Assembly (NCBI RefSeq): GCF_004803815.1
Contig: NZ_CP012544.1
Location: 620,001 to 684,000 of the forward strand
Source of the DNA: Campylobacter showae
GTDB lineage: Bacteria; Campylobacterota; Campylobacteria; Campylobacterales; Campylobacteraceae
Length of the DNA: 64,000 nt
Direction of reading: 5' to 3'
Under the pieces are notes generated by a model. The model ran no database searches. It saw nothing but the letters and a program-made list of their open reading frames with translations, and was not told the DNA's origin. The stretch's first letter is position 1. The number at the start of each line of letters is the position of its first letter. Position numbers and translations under genes: made by a program. Shown here piece after piece: positions 54,566-64,000 of this stretch.

Positions 54566-55867
54566 ATGTATCGTTTTGCGCCGTCGCCTACAGGCGATAT
54601 GCATATGGGAAATTTAAGGGTTGCGATCCTAAACTACGTCTGTTCGCTCCAGGATAAAAGCGGCTTTATCATCCGTATCGAGGATACCGACAAGGAGCGC
54701 AATATCCCCGGAAAAGACAAGGAAATTTTAGAAATTTTAGAGCTTTTTGGTATCAAATGGGACACGCTTTATTATCAAAGTAAAAATTTAAAATTTCACC
54801 GTGAGTTTGCGGCAAAGCTTTTGATAGATAAAAAGGCGTTTTCGTGCTTTTGCACCGAAAGCGAGCTTGAAGCCAAAAAAGAAGCCGCAAAGGCTAGGGG
54901 TGAAGCCTACCGCTACGACGGCACATGCGAGCATCTAAGCGACAACGAAGTGCTAAATAATCAAAAGCCTTTCGTCGTGCGCATGAAAAAGCCGTTAGGC
55001 ACGATGAAATTTAAAGACGCGATAAGAGGCGAGATCAGCTTCGAGCCTGAAAACGTCGATAGTTTTGTGATTATGCGCGCTGATTTTACGCCGACGTATA
55101 ACTTCGCCTGCGCGGTAGATGATATGCTAGAGGGCGTTACCTTCGTCATCCGCGGCGAGGATCACGTCAGCAATACGCCAAAACAAGACCTCATCCGCGA
55201 GGGCCTAGGCTACACGCAAAAGATAAACTACGCTCACCTGCCTATCATCTTAAACGTCGAGGGCAAAAAAATGAGCAAACGCGAGAACGAAAGTAGCGTA
55301 AAATGGCTACTCTCGCAAGGCTTTATGCCTGAAGCCATCGCAAACTATATCGTTTCTCTTGGCTACAAAGCACCGGTTGAAATATTTACGATAGAAGAGG
55401 CCGCGCAGTGGTTTGATATCTCGAAGGTTTCGGCGTCTCCGGCCAAATTTGACGTCAAGCAGCTTGAGCACATCAACCGCGAACACATCAAAAGAGCAAG
55501 CGACGCAAGACTAGCCGCGCTAATGGGTATAAAGCCAGAATTTGCCGCGATAGCTAGATTTTACACTCAAGAAAGCAGCCTGCTAACCGAGATAAAAACT
55601 AAGGTCGATGCTATTTTCGCGACCAAATTTATCCCAGATGAGTTTAAGGCGGGTTGCGAGGCTATAAAAGCCGCTGTAAATTCGCTAAATTTGAGCGAAT
55701 TTGATGAATTTAACGAGTTAAAAAAAGCTCTCATGGACGCGACTGGCCTAAAAGGCAAAGGCTTTTTTATGCCGCTTAGGATTTTGCTCACGGGCGCCGA
55801 ACACGGCCCTGAGCTTAGCGAGCTATATCCGCTCATCAAACCGTACCTAAAGGAAATTTTACGATGA
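54566..55867 (+). CDS. gltX: Glutamyl-tRNA synthetase
   Basis: 433 residues, somewhat shorter than E. coli GltX (471). The signature HIGH appears as HMGN in [16 protein letters not shown], and the KMSKS loop as [17 protein letters not shown] and [11 protein letters not shown] support the family. Campylobacter carries two GltX enzymes with different tRNA specificity (Glu or Gln); which this is cannot be told here, though gene order matches Cj0845c. ATG after AAGGAAACAAA. First gene of the run to metG. Confidence 0.93.
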   Translation: MYRFAPSPTGDMHMGNLRVAILNYVCSLQDKSGFIIRIEDTDKERNIPGKDKEILEILELFGIKWDTLYYQSKNLKFHREFAAKLLIDKKAFSCFCTESELEAKKEAAKARGEAYRYDGTCEHLSDNEVLNNQKPFVVRMKKPLGTMKFKDAIRGEISFEPENVDSFVIMRADFTPTYNFACAVDDMLEGVTFVIRGEDHVSNTPKQDLIREGLGYTQKINYAHLPIILNVEGKKMSKRENESSVKWLLSQGFMPEAIANYIVSLGYKAPVEIFTIEEAAQWFDISKVSASPAKFDVKQLEHINREHIKRASDARLAALMGIKPEFAAIARFYTQESSLLTEIKTKVDAIFATKFIPDEFKAGCEAIKAAVNSLNLSEFDEFNELKKALMDATGLKGKGFFMPLRILLTGAEHGPELSELYPLIKPYLKEILR

Positions 55868-56151
55868 TATTTTCGGTATTTTTAGAAGCAGTCAGCAGTA
55901 TCTTGCATATCGTTATCAGCGCCTACACATGGATCATCATAGGCGCCGCGATCATAAGCTGGGTGCGCCCTGATCCCTATAACCCTATCGTGCAGCTGCT
56001 CTACCGCCTCACCGAGCCCGTCTATGCCGCTATCCGCCGCGTGATACCGACGGTTTTTGGCGGTATAGATATAGCGCCTATTATCGTGCTTTTATCGCTT
56101 CAGTTTATAGATAGATTTTTCGTAAGGCTTATGTTTGCGTACGCTGCTTAA
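55864..56151 (+). CDS. YggT family membrane protein
   Basis: 95 residues, two membrane helices (about 2-25 and 65-90) with the family motif [23 protein letters not shown] between them. The family is linked to envelope stability and osmotic stress, with no known reaction. ATGA overlap with gltX, 17-base overlap with slt. Confidence 0.88.
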   Translation: MIFSVFLEAVSSILHIVISAYTWIIIGAAIISWVRPDPYNPIVQLLYRLTEPVYAAIRRVIPTVFGGIDIAPIIVLLSLQFIDRFFVRLMFAYAA

Positions 56152-57766
56152 ATTTATCCTGCCCGCGATTTTTGCGGCGGCGGCATTTGGCGGAGTTAAG
56201 AGTTTTGAGGAGATAAAAGACGAGCCTAAGGGGCTTGCCAAGGATTACTACTTTTACCGTCTTTTAACCGAAGGCGACTACACCAAGGAGCAGGCGCAAA
56301 TTTTAAACAAAGACGTCTTTCGCCGAGCGGGCGTACTAGCAAAGAAACTGGCTGAGATTTTGCCGCCCAAAAAAGTAAAAAGCGAGTGCGACGGCGTAAG
56401 CGCGAAAAATATCCTGGATGCAAACGTAACCTGCCAAAAACAGCGCCTCAGAGTACCTTTTATGATGAAGCTAAAAAAGGAAACGAGGCAAAAGTTGGCG
56501 GATAAATTTAAAGACTCCGATCCGCTTCTTTACCGCCGCTTGAGCTCGCTAAACGAAAAGCATCCCGAGGACGAATTTGCCAAATTTAACGATACGGACG
56601 CGTTTTTGGTTTATTTTAACCAGTCCTCGCACAAGGATAAATTTGACAAGATATTTGACGCAAATTTTATAAATTCGCTCGCAGCTAAAAAAGAGTTTCA
56701 CGTTCTAGTAAACGATTTGATAATCGATAAAAAATCGGCCAAATTTAGACAAAATTTTCTCGCGATAAAAGAAACCGAGCTCGCGGGCAAGGATGCCTTT
56801 ATGCTCGGCATCAACGCGGTTTTATTAAATTCTCCAAAAGACGCGGCTAGGTTTTTTACTAGAGCGCAGGCTGCCTTTGATAGGCAAGACCGCAAGGATA
56901 ACGCGGTATTTTGGCTATATCTGCTAAGTAAAGATAAAAGCTATCTTGATAAGCTAAATCAAAGCCGCGACGTAAATATCTATACGCTTTATGCAAACGA
57001 GCTAACGGGCACAAGTCCGGCCGCAAACATCGTCTCGCCGACGCCTACGAAAGAAAAGGTAGAGGGCTATGACATAAAAGACCCGTTTTTGTGGCAGAAT
57101 ACGTTTAAAATGATAAAAGAGATGAGTGCGCAGGATGCCGCAAAACACTCCGAAACCTTTAACACCAAAGAGACGCTAGGCCAGTATGCCTACCTGATGG
57201 AAAAGGCAAGCGGCTACAAGGATAGCTACTTCGTTATGCCGTTTGCTGATGAGCTAGAGGACGTAAACGCGACTAGAAAAGCGCTTCTTTACGCGATCGG
57301 TAGGCAAGAAAGCCGCTTTATCCCGGCCGTCATCTCGACCTCTTATGCGCTTGGTATGATGCAGTTTATGCCGTTTTTAGCTAATCATATAGGCAAAAAA
57401 GAGCTTGCGATCCCAAATTTCGACCAAGACGATATGTTTGACCCGCGTCTTGCGTTAAAATTTGCGGATCATCATCTAAATTATTTGGAGAAATACCTCT
57501 ACCATCCGCTTTTCGTGGCTTATGCGTATAACGGCGGTATCGGCTTTACCAAAAAGATGCTTCAGCGAGGCGACCTTTTTAACGAAGGAAAATACGAGCC
57601 GTTTTTATCCATGGAGCTAGTACCCTTCGCCGAGAGTCGCGACTACGGCAAAAAGGTGCTTGCAAACTATGTTATCTACCTAAGGCTTCTCCATTCCAGT
57701 ACATCGATTTCGACACTTTTTGAAAGCTCAAAGACGCCTTCTTTGACGGATAAATTTCGAAATTAA
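56135..57766 (+). CDS. slt: Soluble lytic murein transglycosylase
   Basis: 543 residues from a TTG inside the YggT gene. Signal peptide (1-19), long alpha-helical superhelix domain (about 20-360), catalytic SLT domain (about 375-520) with the catalytic Glu in AIGRQESRFIP, then YALGMMQFMPFLA and AYNGGIGFTKK. Cuts glycan strands with anhydro-ring formation in the periplasm. The last 24 or so residues (after NYVIYLRLL) are read on the complement of the next gene's 3' end; the 95-base tail-to-tail overlap suggests a lost original stop. Confidence 0.92.
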   Translation: MRTLLKFILPAIFAAAAFGGVKSFEEIKDEPKGLAKDYYFYRLLTEGDYTKEQAQILNKDVFRRAGVLAKKLAEILPPKKVKSECDGVSAKNILDANVTCQKQRLRVPFMMKLKKETRQKLADKFKDSDPLLYRRLSSLNEKHPEDEFAKFNDTDAFLVYFNQSSHKDKFDKIFDANFINSLAAKKEFHVLVNDLIIDKKSAKFRQNFLAIKETELAGKDAFMLGINAVLLNSPKDAARFFTRAQAAFDRQDRKDNAVFWLYLLSKDKSYLDKLNQSRDVNIYTLYANELTGTSPAANIVSPTPTKEKVEGYDIKDPFLWQNTFKMIKEMSAQDAAKHSETFNTKETLGQYAYLMEKASGYKDSYFVMPFADELEDVNATRKALLYAIGRQESRFIPAVISTSYALGMMQFMPFLANHIGKKELAIPNFDQDDMFDPRLALKFADHHLNYLEKYLYHPLFVAYAYNGGIGFTKKMLQRGDLFNEGKYEPFLSMELVPFAESRDYGKKVLANYVIYLRLLHSSTSISTLFESSKTPSLTDKFRN

Positions 57767-58166
57767 TATTGATTTTATCGCTTTTGATCTCTGGGGTGCT
57801 GACCTCGAAATACTGAGCCCACGGCACCTCAAAGCTCACTTTTTCTAAAAGCGGATCGTTGGCTGTCAGGCGTCTAACCATGATGCCTCTCTGCGAGCCG
57901 TTTGCGCTAAAACTCTCCTCTAAAATTTTAGCCTCCTTCGGATGCACGGCTACAACGAATTTCTCTCTTTTTTGCTCGCCCACAAGCTCGCTATAGATCG
58001 GATTTAGATAGGTCGCGACGATTAGGATATTCGTCTTGGCATCTATGATTTCAGATTTGCTAGTGTAGGCTAAAAGCTCGTTTTTTAACGGTTCGTGGAT
58101 ATATTTTTTATCCGCACAGCCGGCTAACGCCAAAATAAAACTTAAAAAAAATACGCTCTTTTTCAT
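57672..58166 (-). CDS. Lipoprotein of unknown function
   Basis: 164 residues. Lipobox LALAGC with lipidated Cys17. No domain recognised; mixed alpha/beta with PWAQYFEVSTPEIKSDKININF, and a KVSKSMYWNG end. Convergent with slt and overlapping it by 95 bases at the 3' ends. Corresponds in position to a lipoprotein gene of C. jejuni between slt and mobB. ATG after AAAGAGGTATTAAA. Confidence 0.8.
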   Translation of the reverse strand: MKKSVFFLSFILALAGCADKKYIHEPLKNELLAYTSKSEIIDAKTNILIVATYLNPIYSELVGEQKREKFVVAVHPKEAKILEESFSANGSQRGIMVRRLTANDPLLEKVSFEVPWAQYFEVSTPEIKSDKININFEIYPSKKASLSFQKVSKSMYWNGEALGR

Positions 58167-58231
58167 TTTAATACCTCTTTAAATTTGGTGCTATTTTAGA
58201 TAAATTTTGCTTTTAAAAAGCCTAAATTTGC

Positions 58232-58237
58232 TATAAT
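58232..58237 (+). promoter_or_regulatory. -10 box of mobB-fbp-metG run
   Basis: TTGCTATAATCC, consensus extended -10, 30 bases before the ATG at 58267. Confidence 0.65.
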
Positions 58238-58266
58238 CCGCGTAAATTTCAAAAATTCGGAGAAAA

Positions 58267-58749
58267 ATGAAAAAAGCGGCGATGGCGTTTTCGGGACCTT
58301 CAAATAGCGGCAAAACTACGCTTATTTTAAAGGTTGCTAAAAAATTTATCGATGATGGGCTAAAAGTCGTGATCATCAAACACGATCCGGGTGACAAGGC
58401 GAGGTTTGACGTCGAGGGCAAGGATAGCTACAAATTTAGCCAAATAGGCGCCGAGGTCGCAGTCATGAGCCCGACGCGCACGACTTTTTTCTCGCAGGAG
58501 AGCAAGAGCGTGGACGACGTCGTAGCTATGGCTGGCGAGTTTGATTTGCTATTAGTCGAGGGGCTAAAAACCCTGCCGCTGCCGCGCATTAGCGTGTTTA
58601 AGGATGAGATAAACGAGGATTATCTTAGCTTTTCAAACGCGATCGCAAGCTACAAAAGAGACTACGTCATAGATAAGCCAAACTTCGACCTAGACGATAC
58701 GCAGGCCATCTGCGAGTGGATACTAAAAAATGCAAAGGTATTAAAATGA
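58267..58749 (+). CDS. mobB: Molybdopterin-guanine dinucleotide biosynthesis adaptor MobB
   Basis: 160 residues. P-loop GTPase with [13 protein letters not shown] (10-22), [17 protein letters not shown], and [14 protein letters not shown]. Assists attachment of GMP to molybdopterin; the molybdoenzymes themselves are not in the window. GGAG seven bases before ATG. Overlaps fbp by 4 bases. Confidence 0.92.
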   Translation: MKKAAMAFSGPSNSGKTTLILKVAKKFIDDGLKVVIIKHDPGDKARFDVEGKDSYKFSQIGAEVAVMSPTRTTFFSQESKSVDDVVAMAGEFDLLLVEGLKTLPLPRISVFKDEINEDYLSFSNAIASYKRDYVIDKPNFDLDDTQAICEWILKNAKVLK

Positions 58750-59600
58750 ACGAAATTTTCGAAACGATTAAAAAAATCGCCGTAAAAATCGGCGAAGAGA
58801 TAAAATATGCCGACCTAGGCTACACTGATCACGCCAACGCCACGGGCGACACGCAGCTAAAACTAGACGTGAGAAGCGACGATATCATCACGGCCGAGTT
58901 TGCAAATTTAGCCTGCGTAAAAGCGCTCGTTAGCGAAGAAAAAGAGGATATGCTGGCGCTAAACGAGAACGCGAAATTTATCGTTGCCTACGATCCGCTA
59001 GACGGCTCTAGCCTAGTGGATGTAAATTTTTCTATCGGCTCGATTTTTGGCATTTACGAAAACGAGCTAACTCCGCAAAATCTAAAAGCCGCCGCCTACG
59101 TCGTTTACGGCCCGCGCCTAGAGCTCGTGATTTGTGAGGAGGGGACGGCTCCCGCGCTTTACCGCCTGGGCAGGGACGGCGAGTTTAAATTTATCAAAAA
59201 TCTAGCGCTCGCGCAAAAAGGCAAGCTAAATGCTACGGGCGCGACGCAAAAGGGCTGGAGCGAAACTCACGCTAAATTTATCCGCGAGCTGTTTTTACAG
59301 GGATATCGCCTCAGATACTCAGGCGCCATGGTGAGCGACCTGCATCAAATTTTACTAAAAGGCGGCGGGCTGTTTAGTTATCCTGCCACGAGCGACGCGC
59401 CAAAGGGCAAGCTAAGAGCGCTATTTGAGGTGCTGCCGTTTGCCTTCATCTACGAGCGCGCAGGCGGTGCTACTAGCGACGGATACTCGGCGACGCTTTT
59501 TGATATGAAGGTAGAAAAAATCCACCAAACCACGCCTTGCTTTTTCGGCTCCAAAGACGAGATAAATTTACTGCATAAATTTTATGGAAACGCGAAATGA
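58746..59600 (+). CDS. fbp: Fructose-1,6-bisphosphatase, class I
   Basis: 284 residues; the ATG at 58746 overlaps the mobB stop (ATGA). Gluconeogenic enzyme, fitting Campylobacter, which generally lacks phosphofructokinase and grows on amino and organic acids. Metal and substrate motifs: [23 protein letters not shown] with the catalytic acidic residues, [12 protein letters not shown], and [12 protein letters not shown] little shorter than the 330 of E. coli. Confidence 0.95.
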   Translation: MNEIFETIKKIAVKIGEEIKYADLGYTDHANATGDTQLKLDVRSDDIITAEFANLACVKALVSEEKEDMLALNENAKFIVAYDPLDGSSLVDVNFSIGSIFGIYENELTPQNLKAAAYVVYGPRLELVICEEGTAPALYRLGRDGEFKFIKNLALAQKGKLNATGATQKGWSETHAKFIRELFLQGYRLRYSGAMVSDLHQILLKGGGLFSYPATSDAPKGKLRALFEVLPFAFIYERAGGATSDGYSATLFDMKVEKIHQTTPCFFGSKDEINLLHKFYGNAK

Positions 59601-59815
59601 GCGAGCATGTCGTAGAGCATGTCGTAGCCCAGAAAGACGAATTTGAGCTGGAGCTTGAGCGCCAAAGAGAAATTTTGCAAGCCTGTCAGCGCGAAAAGGA
59701 GCTAAGCTCGTGCTTTGCCTGCGAGGCGATGTTTGAGTGCAAAACCCGCAAAAACTACGTGGACGCCGTATATAGCTCGATGTCTAAAGGCGACGGCGGC
59801 GGATTTGATTTTTAA
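59597..59815 (+). CDS. Small cysteine-containing protein between fbp and metG
   Basis: 72 residues, coupled to fbp by ATGA. Helical acidic N-terminus ([14 protein letters not shown]), then four cysteines in C-x(9)-CFAC-x(6)-C spacing (about residues 32, 42, 45, 52), and a Gly/Asp tail ending DGGGFDF. Likely to bind zinc or another metal. The same position holds a small gene in C. jejuni, so it is conserved. Function unknown. Confidence 0.8.
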   Translation: MSEHVVEHVVAQKDEFELELERQREILQACQREKELSSCFACEAMFECKTRKNYVDAVYSSMSKGDGGGFDF

Positions 59816-59832
59816 ATTTAAAAAGGAAAGAT

Positions 59833-61752
59833 ATGAACACGACTTATATTACGACTCCGATTTATTACGTAAACGACGTGCCGCACATCGGACACGCCTA
59901 TACGACCGTGATCGCCGATACGGTAGCGAGATTTGCAAGGCTAAAGGGCGACGATACGTACTTTATGACGGGCACCGACGAGCACGGGCAAAAGATCGAG
60001 CAAGCCGCCGCAAAAAAAGGCTACACGCCGCAAGCCTATGCTGACGAGATAAGCGCTAAATTTAGGGAGCTGTGGGATAAATTTGAGATCAGCTACGATC
60101 ATTTTATCCGCACGACCGACGACTATCATAAGCTTACGGCGCAAAACGCATTTCTTAAAATGTATCAAAAAGGCGATATTTACAAGGGCGAGTACGAGGG
60201 GTACTACTGCGTTAGCTGTGAGAGCTTTTTTACGCAGACGCAGCTTTTAGAGGACGAGAGGTGTCCTGACTGCGGTAGGCCGACAAATTTGGTAAAAGAG
60301 GAGAGCTATTTTTTCAAACTATCAAAATACCAAGACGCGCTGCTAAAATGGTACGAGGAGAACGAGGACTGTATCGTGCCACGCGGCAAGAAAAACGAGG
60401 TCGTGAGCTTCGTAAAAGGCGGCCTGCGCGATCTCTCGATCACGCGCACAAGCTTTGAGTGGGGTATCAAACTGCCTGCGAGCCTAAACGAACCAAGACA
60501 CGTGATGTACGTTTGGCTGGATGCGCTCATAAACTATCTTAGCACGCTTGGCTACACGCGCGGCGATGATAAGATGAACTACTGGAAGGGTGCTACGCAT
60601 ATAGTCGGCAAGGATATTTTGCGCTTTCACGCAGTTTACTGGCCGGCGTTTTTGATGAGTCTTGATCTGCCGCTGCCTCGCTGCGTCGCCGCTCACGGCT
60701 GGTGGACGAGAGACGGCGAAAAGATGAGTAAAAGCAAGGGCAACGTCATCAACCCAAGCGAGGTCGCAGACGCGTACGGACTGGAAAATTTCCGCTATTT
60801 TATGCTGCGTGAAGTGCCGTTTGGTCAGGACGGCGACTTTTCGCAAAAGGCTATGATCGAGCGCATAAACTCCGAGCTTAGCAATGATTTGGGCAATCTT
60901 TTAAGCCGTATAGTCGGCATGAGCGAAAAATACTCGGACTTTGAGATAAAGGGCGAAAATTTACGCAAATTTTACGGCGAGGTTTTAGATAGCGGCAATG
61001 AATATCTGCAAAACGCTATCAAAAATTTAGAGAGTTTCGCCACAAACCGCTATCTTGAGGAGCTATTTAAAGCGCTAACGCTCGCAAACGCGAGCATAGC
61101 TAAATTTGAGCCGTGGAATCTAATGAAAAGCGGCAAAAAAGATGAAGCAAACGCACTCGTGTCGCTGTGTGCGAACCTGCTAGCTCGCGTGGCCGTGCTA
61201 CTAAGCCCTGCGATGCCAAGAACCTGCGAAAAGATCGCGCAGACGCTAGGCTTTGAGATATCGACGGCCACTTATGAAAAAATCATCCTAAACAACGAAA
61301 TTTTGGACTTTAAAGCGCAAAAAACGCAGCCGCTTTTCCCGAAAATCGAAAAAGAGCTGATGGCGACTGCGGTGCCGAGCGTGAGCGAACCTGCCAAAAC
61401 CGCCGCCGCGCCGCAAGAAAAATCGGACGCGAAAATAAAAATCGACGACTTTAAAAAATGCGTCATAAAAGTAGGCACCGTGCTTGAGTGCTCAAATATC
61501 GAAGGCAGCGAGAAGTTGCTTAAATTTAAGATCGATCTGGGCGAAGAGCAACCGCGTCAAATTTTATCGGGGATTGCTAAATTTTACGCTCCGGCGGATC
61601 TCGTCGGCAAGCAGGTCTGCGTGCTGGCAAACCTAAAACCGGCTAAAATTTTCGGCCATATATCAGAGGGTATGATCCTTAGCGCCGAGGATGGATCGCT
61701 GTGTCTCATCGCGCCGATGGCTGCGGTCAAAAACGGCTCAGAAGTAGGCTAA
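59833..61752 (+). CDS. metG: Methionyl-tRNA synthetase with C-terminal tRNA-binding domain
   Basis: 639 residues. HIGH motif in VNDVPHIGHAYTT, zinc knuckles CVSCESFF and CPDCGRP (about 126-147), KMSKS in DGEKMSKSKGNV, anticodon-binding helical domain. Then an Ala/Pro-rich linker (about 515-537) and a Trbp111/EMAP domain (about 538-639, KCVIKVGTVLECSNIEGSEK) for dimerisation and tRNA binding. AAAGGAAAGAT before ATG. Confidence 0.96.
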   Translation: MNTTYITTPIYYVNDVPHIGHAYTTVIADTVARFARLKGDDTYFMTGTDEHGQKIEQAAAKKGYTPQAYADEISAKFRELWDKFEISYDHFIRTTDDYHKLTAQNAFLKMYQKGDIYKGEYEGYYCVSCESFFTQTQLLEDERCPDCGRPTNLVKEESYFFKLSKYQDALLKWYEENEDCIVPRGKKNEVVSFVKGGLRDLSITRTSFEWGIKLPASLNEPRHVMYVWLDALINYLSTLGYTRGDDKMNYWKGATHIVGKDILRFHAVYWPAFLMSLDLPLPRCVAAHGWWTRDGEKMSKSKGNVINPSEVADAYGLENFRYFMLREVPFGQDGDFSQKAMIERINSELSNDLGNLLSRIVGMSEKYSDFEIKGENLRKFYGEVLDSGNEYLQNAIKNLESFATNRYLEELFKALTLANASIAKFEPWNLMKSGKKDEANALVSLCANLLARVAVLLSPAMPRTCEKIAQTLGFEISTATYEKIILNNEILDFKAQKTQPLFPKIEKELMATAVPSVSEPAKTAAAPQEKSDAKIKIDDFKKCVIKVGTVLECSNIEGSEKLLKFKIDLGEEQPRQILSGIAKFYAPADLVGKQVCVLANLKPAKIFGHISEGMILSAEDGSLCLIAPMAAVKNGSEVG

Positions 61753-61758
61753 AACGGC

Positions 61759-62766
61759 GTGAATATCGAAAACCTAAGGCGCCTCATCAACGGCGAAGCG
61801 CTAAATAAACCAAGCGTCAGCGCCGTGGAGGGCTTTGCGTTTGAGAGTAAAAACGTGCGCCAGGGCTACGCCTACATCGGGCTTGGCGCGGGCGCGGACG
61901 AGATAGCCGCGGCCGTCGCAAACGGCGCCTACGCCGTACTCGTCGAGCAAAGATGCGAGGTCATCGATCCCGAGGTCGCCTTTATCAAGGTCGATAGCCT
62001 GAGCGCCGCGCTGATGCGGCTGATGCGCTTTGAGGCCAGCTACAAAAATCTCAAATTTTGCTCCGTTAATCCCGTGCAAAAGGCCTTGCTAGCGCGCATG
62101 AGTTTGGGTAAAAACGCCGATGGCAACGCAGGTAGCTTACTACCCGAGGATGCGACGCGACTTTTTATAAAGATAATGAAGGCGGGCGCGGGGGATCTAT
62201 TTTTCACGGACGATCTTAAAATTTTATCCAAGATCGCGCCGCTATACGACACCGTTTTTAGCGACATAGACGCGGTTTCCGCGCAGGGCGGTTCACTATT
62301 TGCCTCTAGCGTCGTTTGCGAGGGTATTTACTATCCAAACTTAAATTTCCCAAAAGTTTTCACGCACTATCTTTGCGGACTTTTGAGGTATCTGATCCGA
62401 GCGGGCTTTTCTTTTAAGCTCGGCGATACGCGAAATTTGGGGCATTTTGAGCCCGTTTTCATAAATAAAAATTTTCGCGTCATGCCTTTTGGCGCGAGCT
62501 CTCAGGCCTTGATCGCCGAGTGCGACGACGAGCTTTTTGGTATGGAGGCAGCGTTTTTAGAGCGAAATTTTAGCGGCGGTATCGAGATCTGCGTGCCGGA
62601 TGATTTTGCCGGAAGCGCGGCGGCTACGATGAGATTTAAGGAGCTTAACGAGCTAAAAAATCTTTCAAATTTTCACTACGCGCTCGTTAAATGCCAAAAA
62701 GAGGAGCTTGAAGCGATGCTAAATTTAGCCGCACCAGAGCCTGATTTGTTCGGCGAAATTTTATAA
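61759..62766 (+). CDS. MurF-N-like protein without an ATPase domain
   Basis: 335 residues from a GTG six bases after metG. The N-terminal 85 residues resemble the UDP-MurNAc-binding domain of MurE/MurF: SKNVRQGYAYIGL, AVANGAYAVLVEQRCEV, FIKVDSLSAALMRLMRF. No P-loop GKTT follows, so it cannot be a ligase. The rest has FFTDDLKILSKIAP and PFGASSQALIAECDDEL but no family I know. Campylobacter-specific gene at the corresponding place in C. jejuni. Function unknown; an envelope link is inference only. Confidence 0.7.
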   Translation: MNIENLRRLINGEALNKPSVSAVEGFAFESKNVRQGYAYIGLGAGADEIAAAVANGAYAVLVEQRCEVIDPEVAFIKVDSLSAALMRLMRFEASYKNLKFCSVNPVQKALLARMSLGKNADGNAGSLLPEDATRLFIKIMKAGAGDLFFTDDLKILSKIAPLYDTVFSDIDAVSAQGGSLFASSVVCEGIYYPNLNFPKVFTHYLCGLLRYLIRAGFSFKLGDTRNLGHFEPVFINKNFRVMPFGASSQALIAECDDELFGMEAAFLERNFSGGIEICVPDDFAGSAAATMRFKELNELKNLSNFHYALVKCQKEELEAMLNLAAPEPDLFGEIL

Positions 62767-63136
62767 AAAGCTCAAATTTGGCCCGAGCTTGACGGCTTTA
62801 TCTACTGCAAATTTAGCCTAATCTTTGAAACTATCCGCTTTATAATCGCAAATTTGCCGTTAAATTTGACGGATAAAAATTGCTTAAGACGGAAAAGCAT
62901 TAAAGCTTGTCGCAAATCGTGCTTGTGTGCTTTGCATAGGTGATTGGTGTAGCGACGCAGATACAGTCAAATTTTAAAAGAGGTCGTTTTTTATTTTACC
63001 GTCCGCAAAGGCGGATCTTGTTGCAAATGTCCGCCATGCAAAATCCCCAAAATCCCCGCCAAAAAGATTAGTGCATTTTGGCGGATAAATTTGATTTTGG
63101 GCTAAATTTACGGACAGAACTGCACGCGGCCAAATT
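62767..63136. other. 370-bp gene-free stretch between convergent genes
   Basis: No gene seen. A 9-bp perfect stem CCGCCAAAA / TTTTGGCGG at 63056-63064 and 63076-63084 may end queC transcripts, though no T-run follows directly. A short TCCGC-AAAG-GCGGA hairpin lies at 63002-63015. Confidence 0.5.
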
Positions 63137-63808
63137 TTACTTCAAATTTACGTATTTTATCCTATCTTTTTCGCCCGCCAGCTCAAATCCTCGCAGTCTT
63201 AGGCGGCAGCTATCGCATTCGCCGCAGGCCTCGTCCTCGCGCTCGTAGCAGCTCCAGGTTAGCTCTAGCGGCGAGCCCGCTTCAATCGACTTTCGCACGA
63301 TGTCAGCCTTGCTTAAATTTACCAGCGGCGTTACGATGCGCAGGCTAAAGTCCTTTGAGGTGCCGGCGTTTACGGCGCTTTCTATCTTGCCGATAAAATC
63401 CGCCGTGCAGTCGGGGTAGCCCGAGCCGTCCTCCTCGACGATGCCGATATATAGCGCCTGCGCGCCTTCTTTTTCGGCTAGCGCGGCAGCGATAGAGATA
63501 AAGATGCCGTTGCGAAACGGCACGTAGGTGGTAGGAGTGTCTGGTTTGGCGCCGTCTTTGCGGATGGCTAGGCTCTCGTCCGTTAGCGCGTTGCCGCCGA
63601 TACTTGCTATGAAACTAGCGTCTAAATTTACCTTTTTTAGCGCGCCGATACGCTCGCTGATCTGCTCAAACGCTAGTTTTTCGCGCTTCATCGTGCGCTG
63701 GCCGTAGTCAAAATGCAGCGCGATGATCTCGTAGCCTGCGCGTTTAGCGAGGACGGCGCACAGAGTGCTGTCCATGCCGCCGCTCATTATGCAAACCGCT
63801 TTTTTCAC
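63137..63808 (-). CDS. queC: 7-cyano-7-deazaguanine synthase
   Basis: 223 residues from a GTG with AAAAAAGGAG eight bases upstream. Makes preQ0 for queuosine. PP-loop [17 protein letters not shown] (9-25), [29 protein letters not shown], and a C-terminal zinc site in [15 protein letters not shown]. No preQ1 riboswitch recognised upstream; instead a structured repeat (copy B) fills the 5' region. Confidence 0.96.
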   Translation of the reverse strand: MKKAVCIMSGGMDSTLCAVLAKRAGYEIIALHFDYGQRTMKREKLAFEQISERIGALKKVNLDASFIASIGGNALTDESLAIRKDGAKPDTPTTYVPFRNGIFISIAAALAEKEGAQALYIGIVEEDGSGYPDCTADFIGKIESAVNAGTSKDFSLRIVTPLVNLSKADIVRKSIEAGSPLELTWSCYEREDEACGECDSCRLRLRGFELAGEKDRIKYVNLK

Positions 63809-63823
63809 TTTTTCTCCTTTTTT

Positions 63824-63965
63824 CGGCTTGTCTTTTGAGTGCTTTTTGCGGATTTTGTTAAAATTTGACTCGATAGGCTATATGCCTTATCTTCGTCAAA
63901 TTTTAACTTCAAAACCCCAAAAATCATCTCAAAACACTTCGCCTTGATTTCTTATATTCAAATTT
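63824..63965 (+). repeat. Structured repeat element, copy B (upstream of queC)
   Basis: Begins CGGCTTGTCTTTT at 63824 as copy A does. Perfect 13-bp stem GTTAAAATTTGAC (63857-63869) with its complement (63895-63907), a 25-base loop TCGATAGG..CTATATG..TATCTTC (63870-63894), then ACTTCGCCT at 63936-63944 and a TATATTCAAATTT that parallels copy A. Confidence 0.65.
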
Positions 63966-64000
63966 TACTCGCCGAGACCCGCACCTTGAAAATGCTAAAT

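Noticed and set aside
63809-64000. preQ1 riboswitch upstream of queC
   Set aside because: The segment has the A/B hairpin plan, also present before adk, which has no link to preQ1; no preQ1 aptamer core seen.

Overview
The window reads as a chromosomal segment of a Campylobacter of the more GC-rich, oral type (C. showae, C. rectus or C. curvus are plausible; the species is inferred, not proven). The evidence is gene content and order: the runs rodA / rluD-FN3 lipoprotein-trmB-ftsE-ftsX-envC-like-pyrH-rpoZ-spoT-tyrS-NMO-amidase-mnmC, ppa-adk-aspS / nadK-recN-cbrR-tatD-mltD-rlpA-kdsC-lptC-lptA-ysxC-mrdA, and gltX-yggT-slt-mobB-fbp-metG match blocks I remember from C. jejuni. Promoters are the Campylobacter kind (gnTATAAT -10 boxes with no clear -35), many genes start with TTG or GTG, and the hexamer AAATTT is very common, especially between genes.

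Layout. 1-2345 holds the 3' part of dnaE. 2593-8831 is an accessory stretch: a hydrogenase-like orphan protein, a truncated ABC permease joined to a truncated DUF234 gene, a cysteine-desulfurase-like enzyme, a Sel1-repeat protein, two membrane proteins sharing a repeated small domain, a decayed thiE fragment and a quinone-reductase-like flavoprotein. 9055-14244 (minus strand) carries thiE and thiD and a polar amino-acid ABC transporter with two binding proteins. 14386-17124 has putP and a DUF2130 protein. 17125-19520 is a second accessory patch with an AT-rich membrane protein between imperfect direct repeats, followed by CbrC-like and SseB-like genes. A CAU tRNA lies at 19631. 19954-36477 is housekeeping and cell envelope, including an FtsEX / EnvC-like / amidase set for peptidoglycan splitting. 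36736-41244 (minus) has DUF937, ppa, a BOF protein, adk and aspS. 41338-53076 (plus) is a long run from nadK through LPS transport to PBP2. 53386-54441 (minus) has a Crp-family regulator and mscL. 54566-62766 (plus) runs from gltX to metG and a MurF-N-like protein. queC closes the window on the minus strand.

No insertion sequence, prophage, CRISPR array or toxin system was found. The most unusual signals are non-coding. A hairpin family upstream of adk and queC has conserved flanks, a conserved loop, arms that differ completely in sequence yet stay complementary, and compensatory changes in the inner stem; a third, inverted copy lies between aspS and adk. Other points of interest are a duplicated OB-fold in DnaE, a deletion-like junction near 3430, repeats flanking two accessory genes, a hairpin in the ppa leader, and the dense AAATTT motif.
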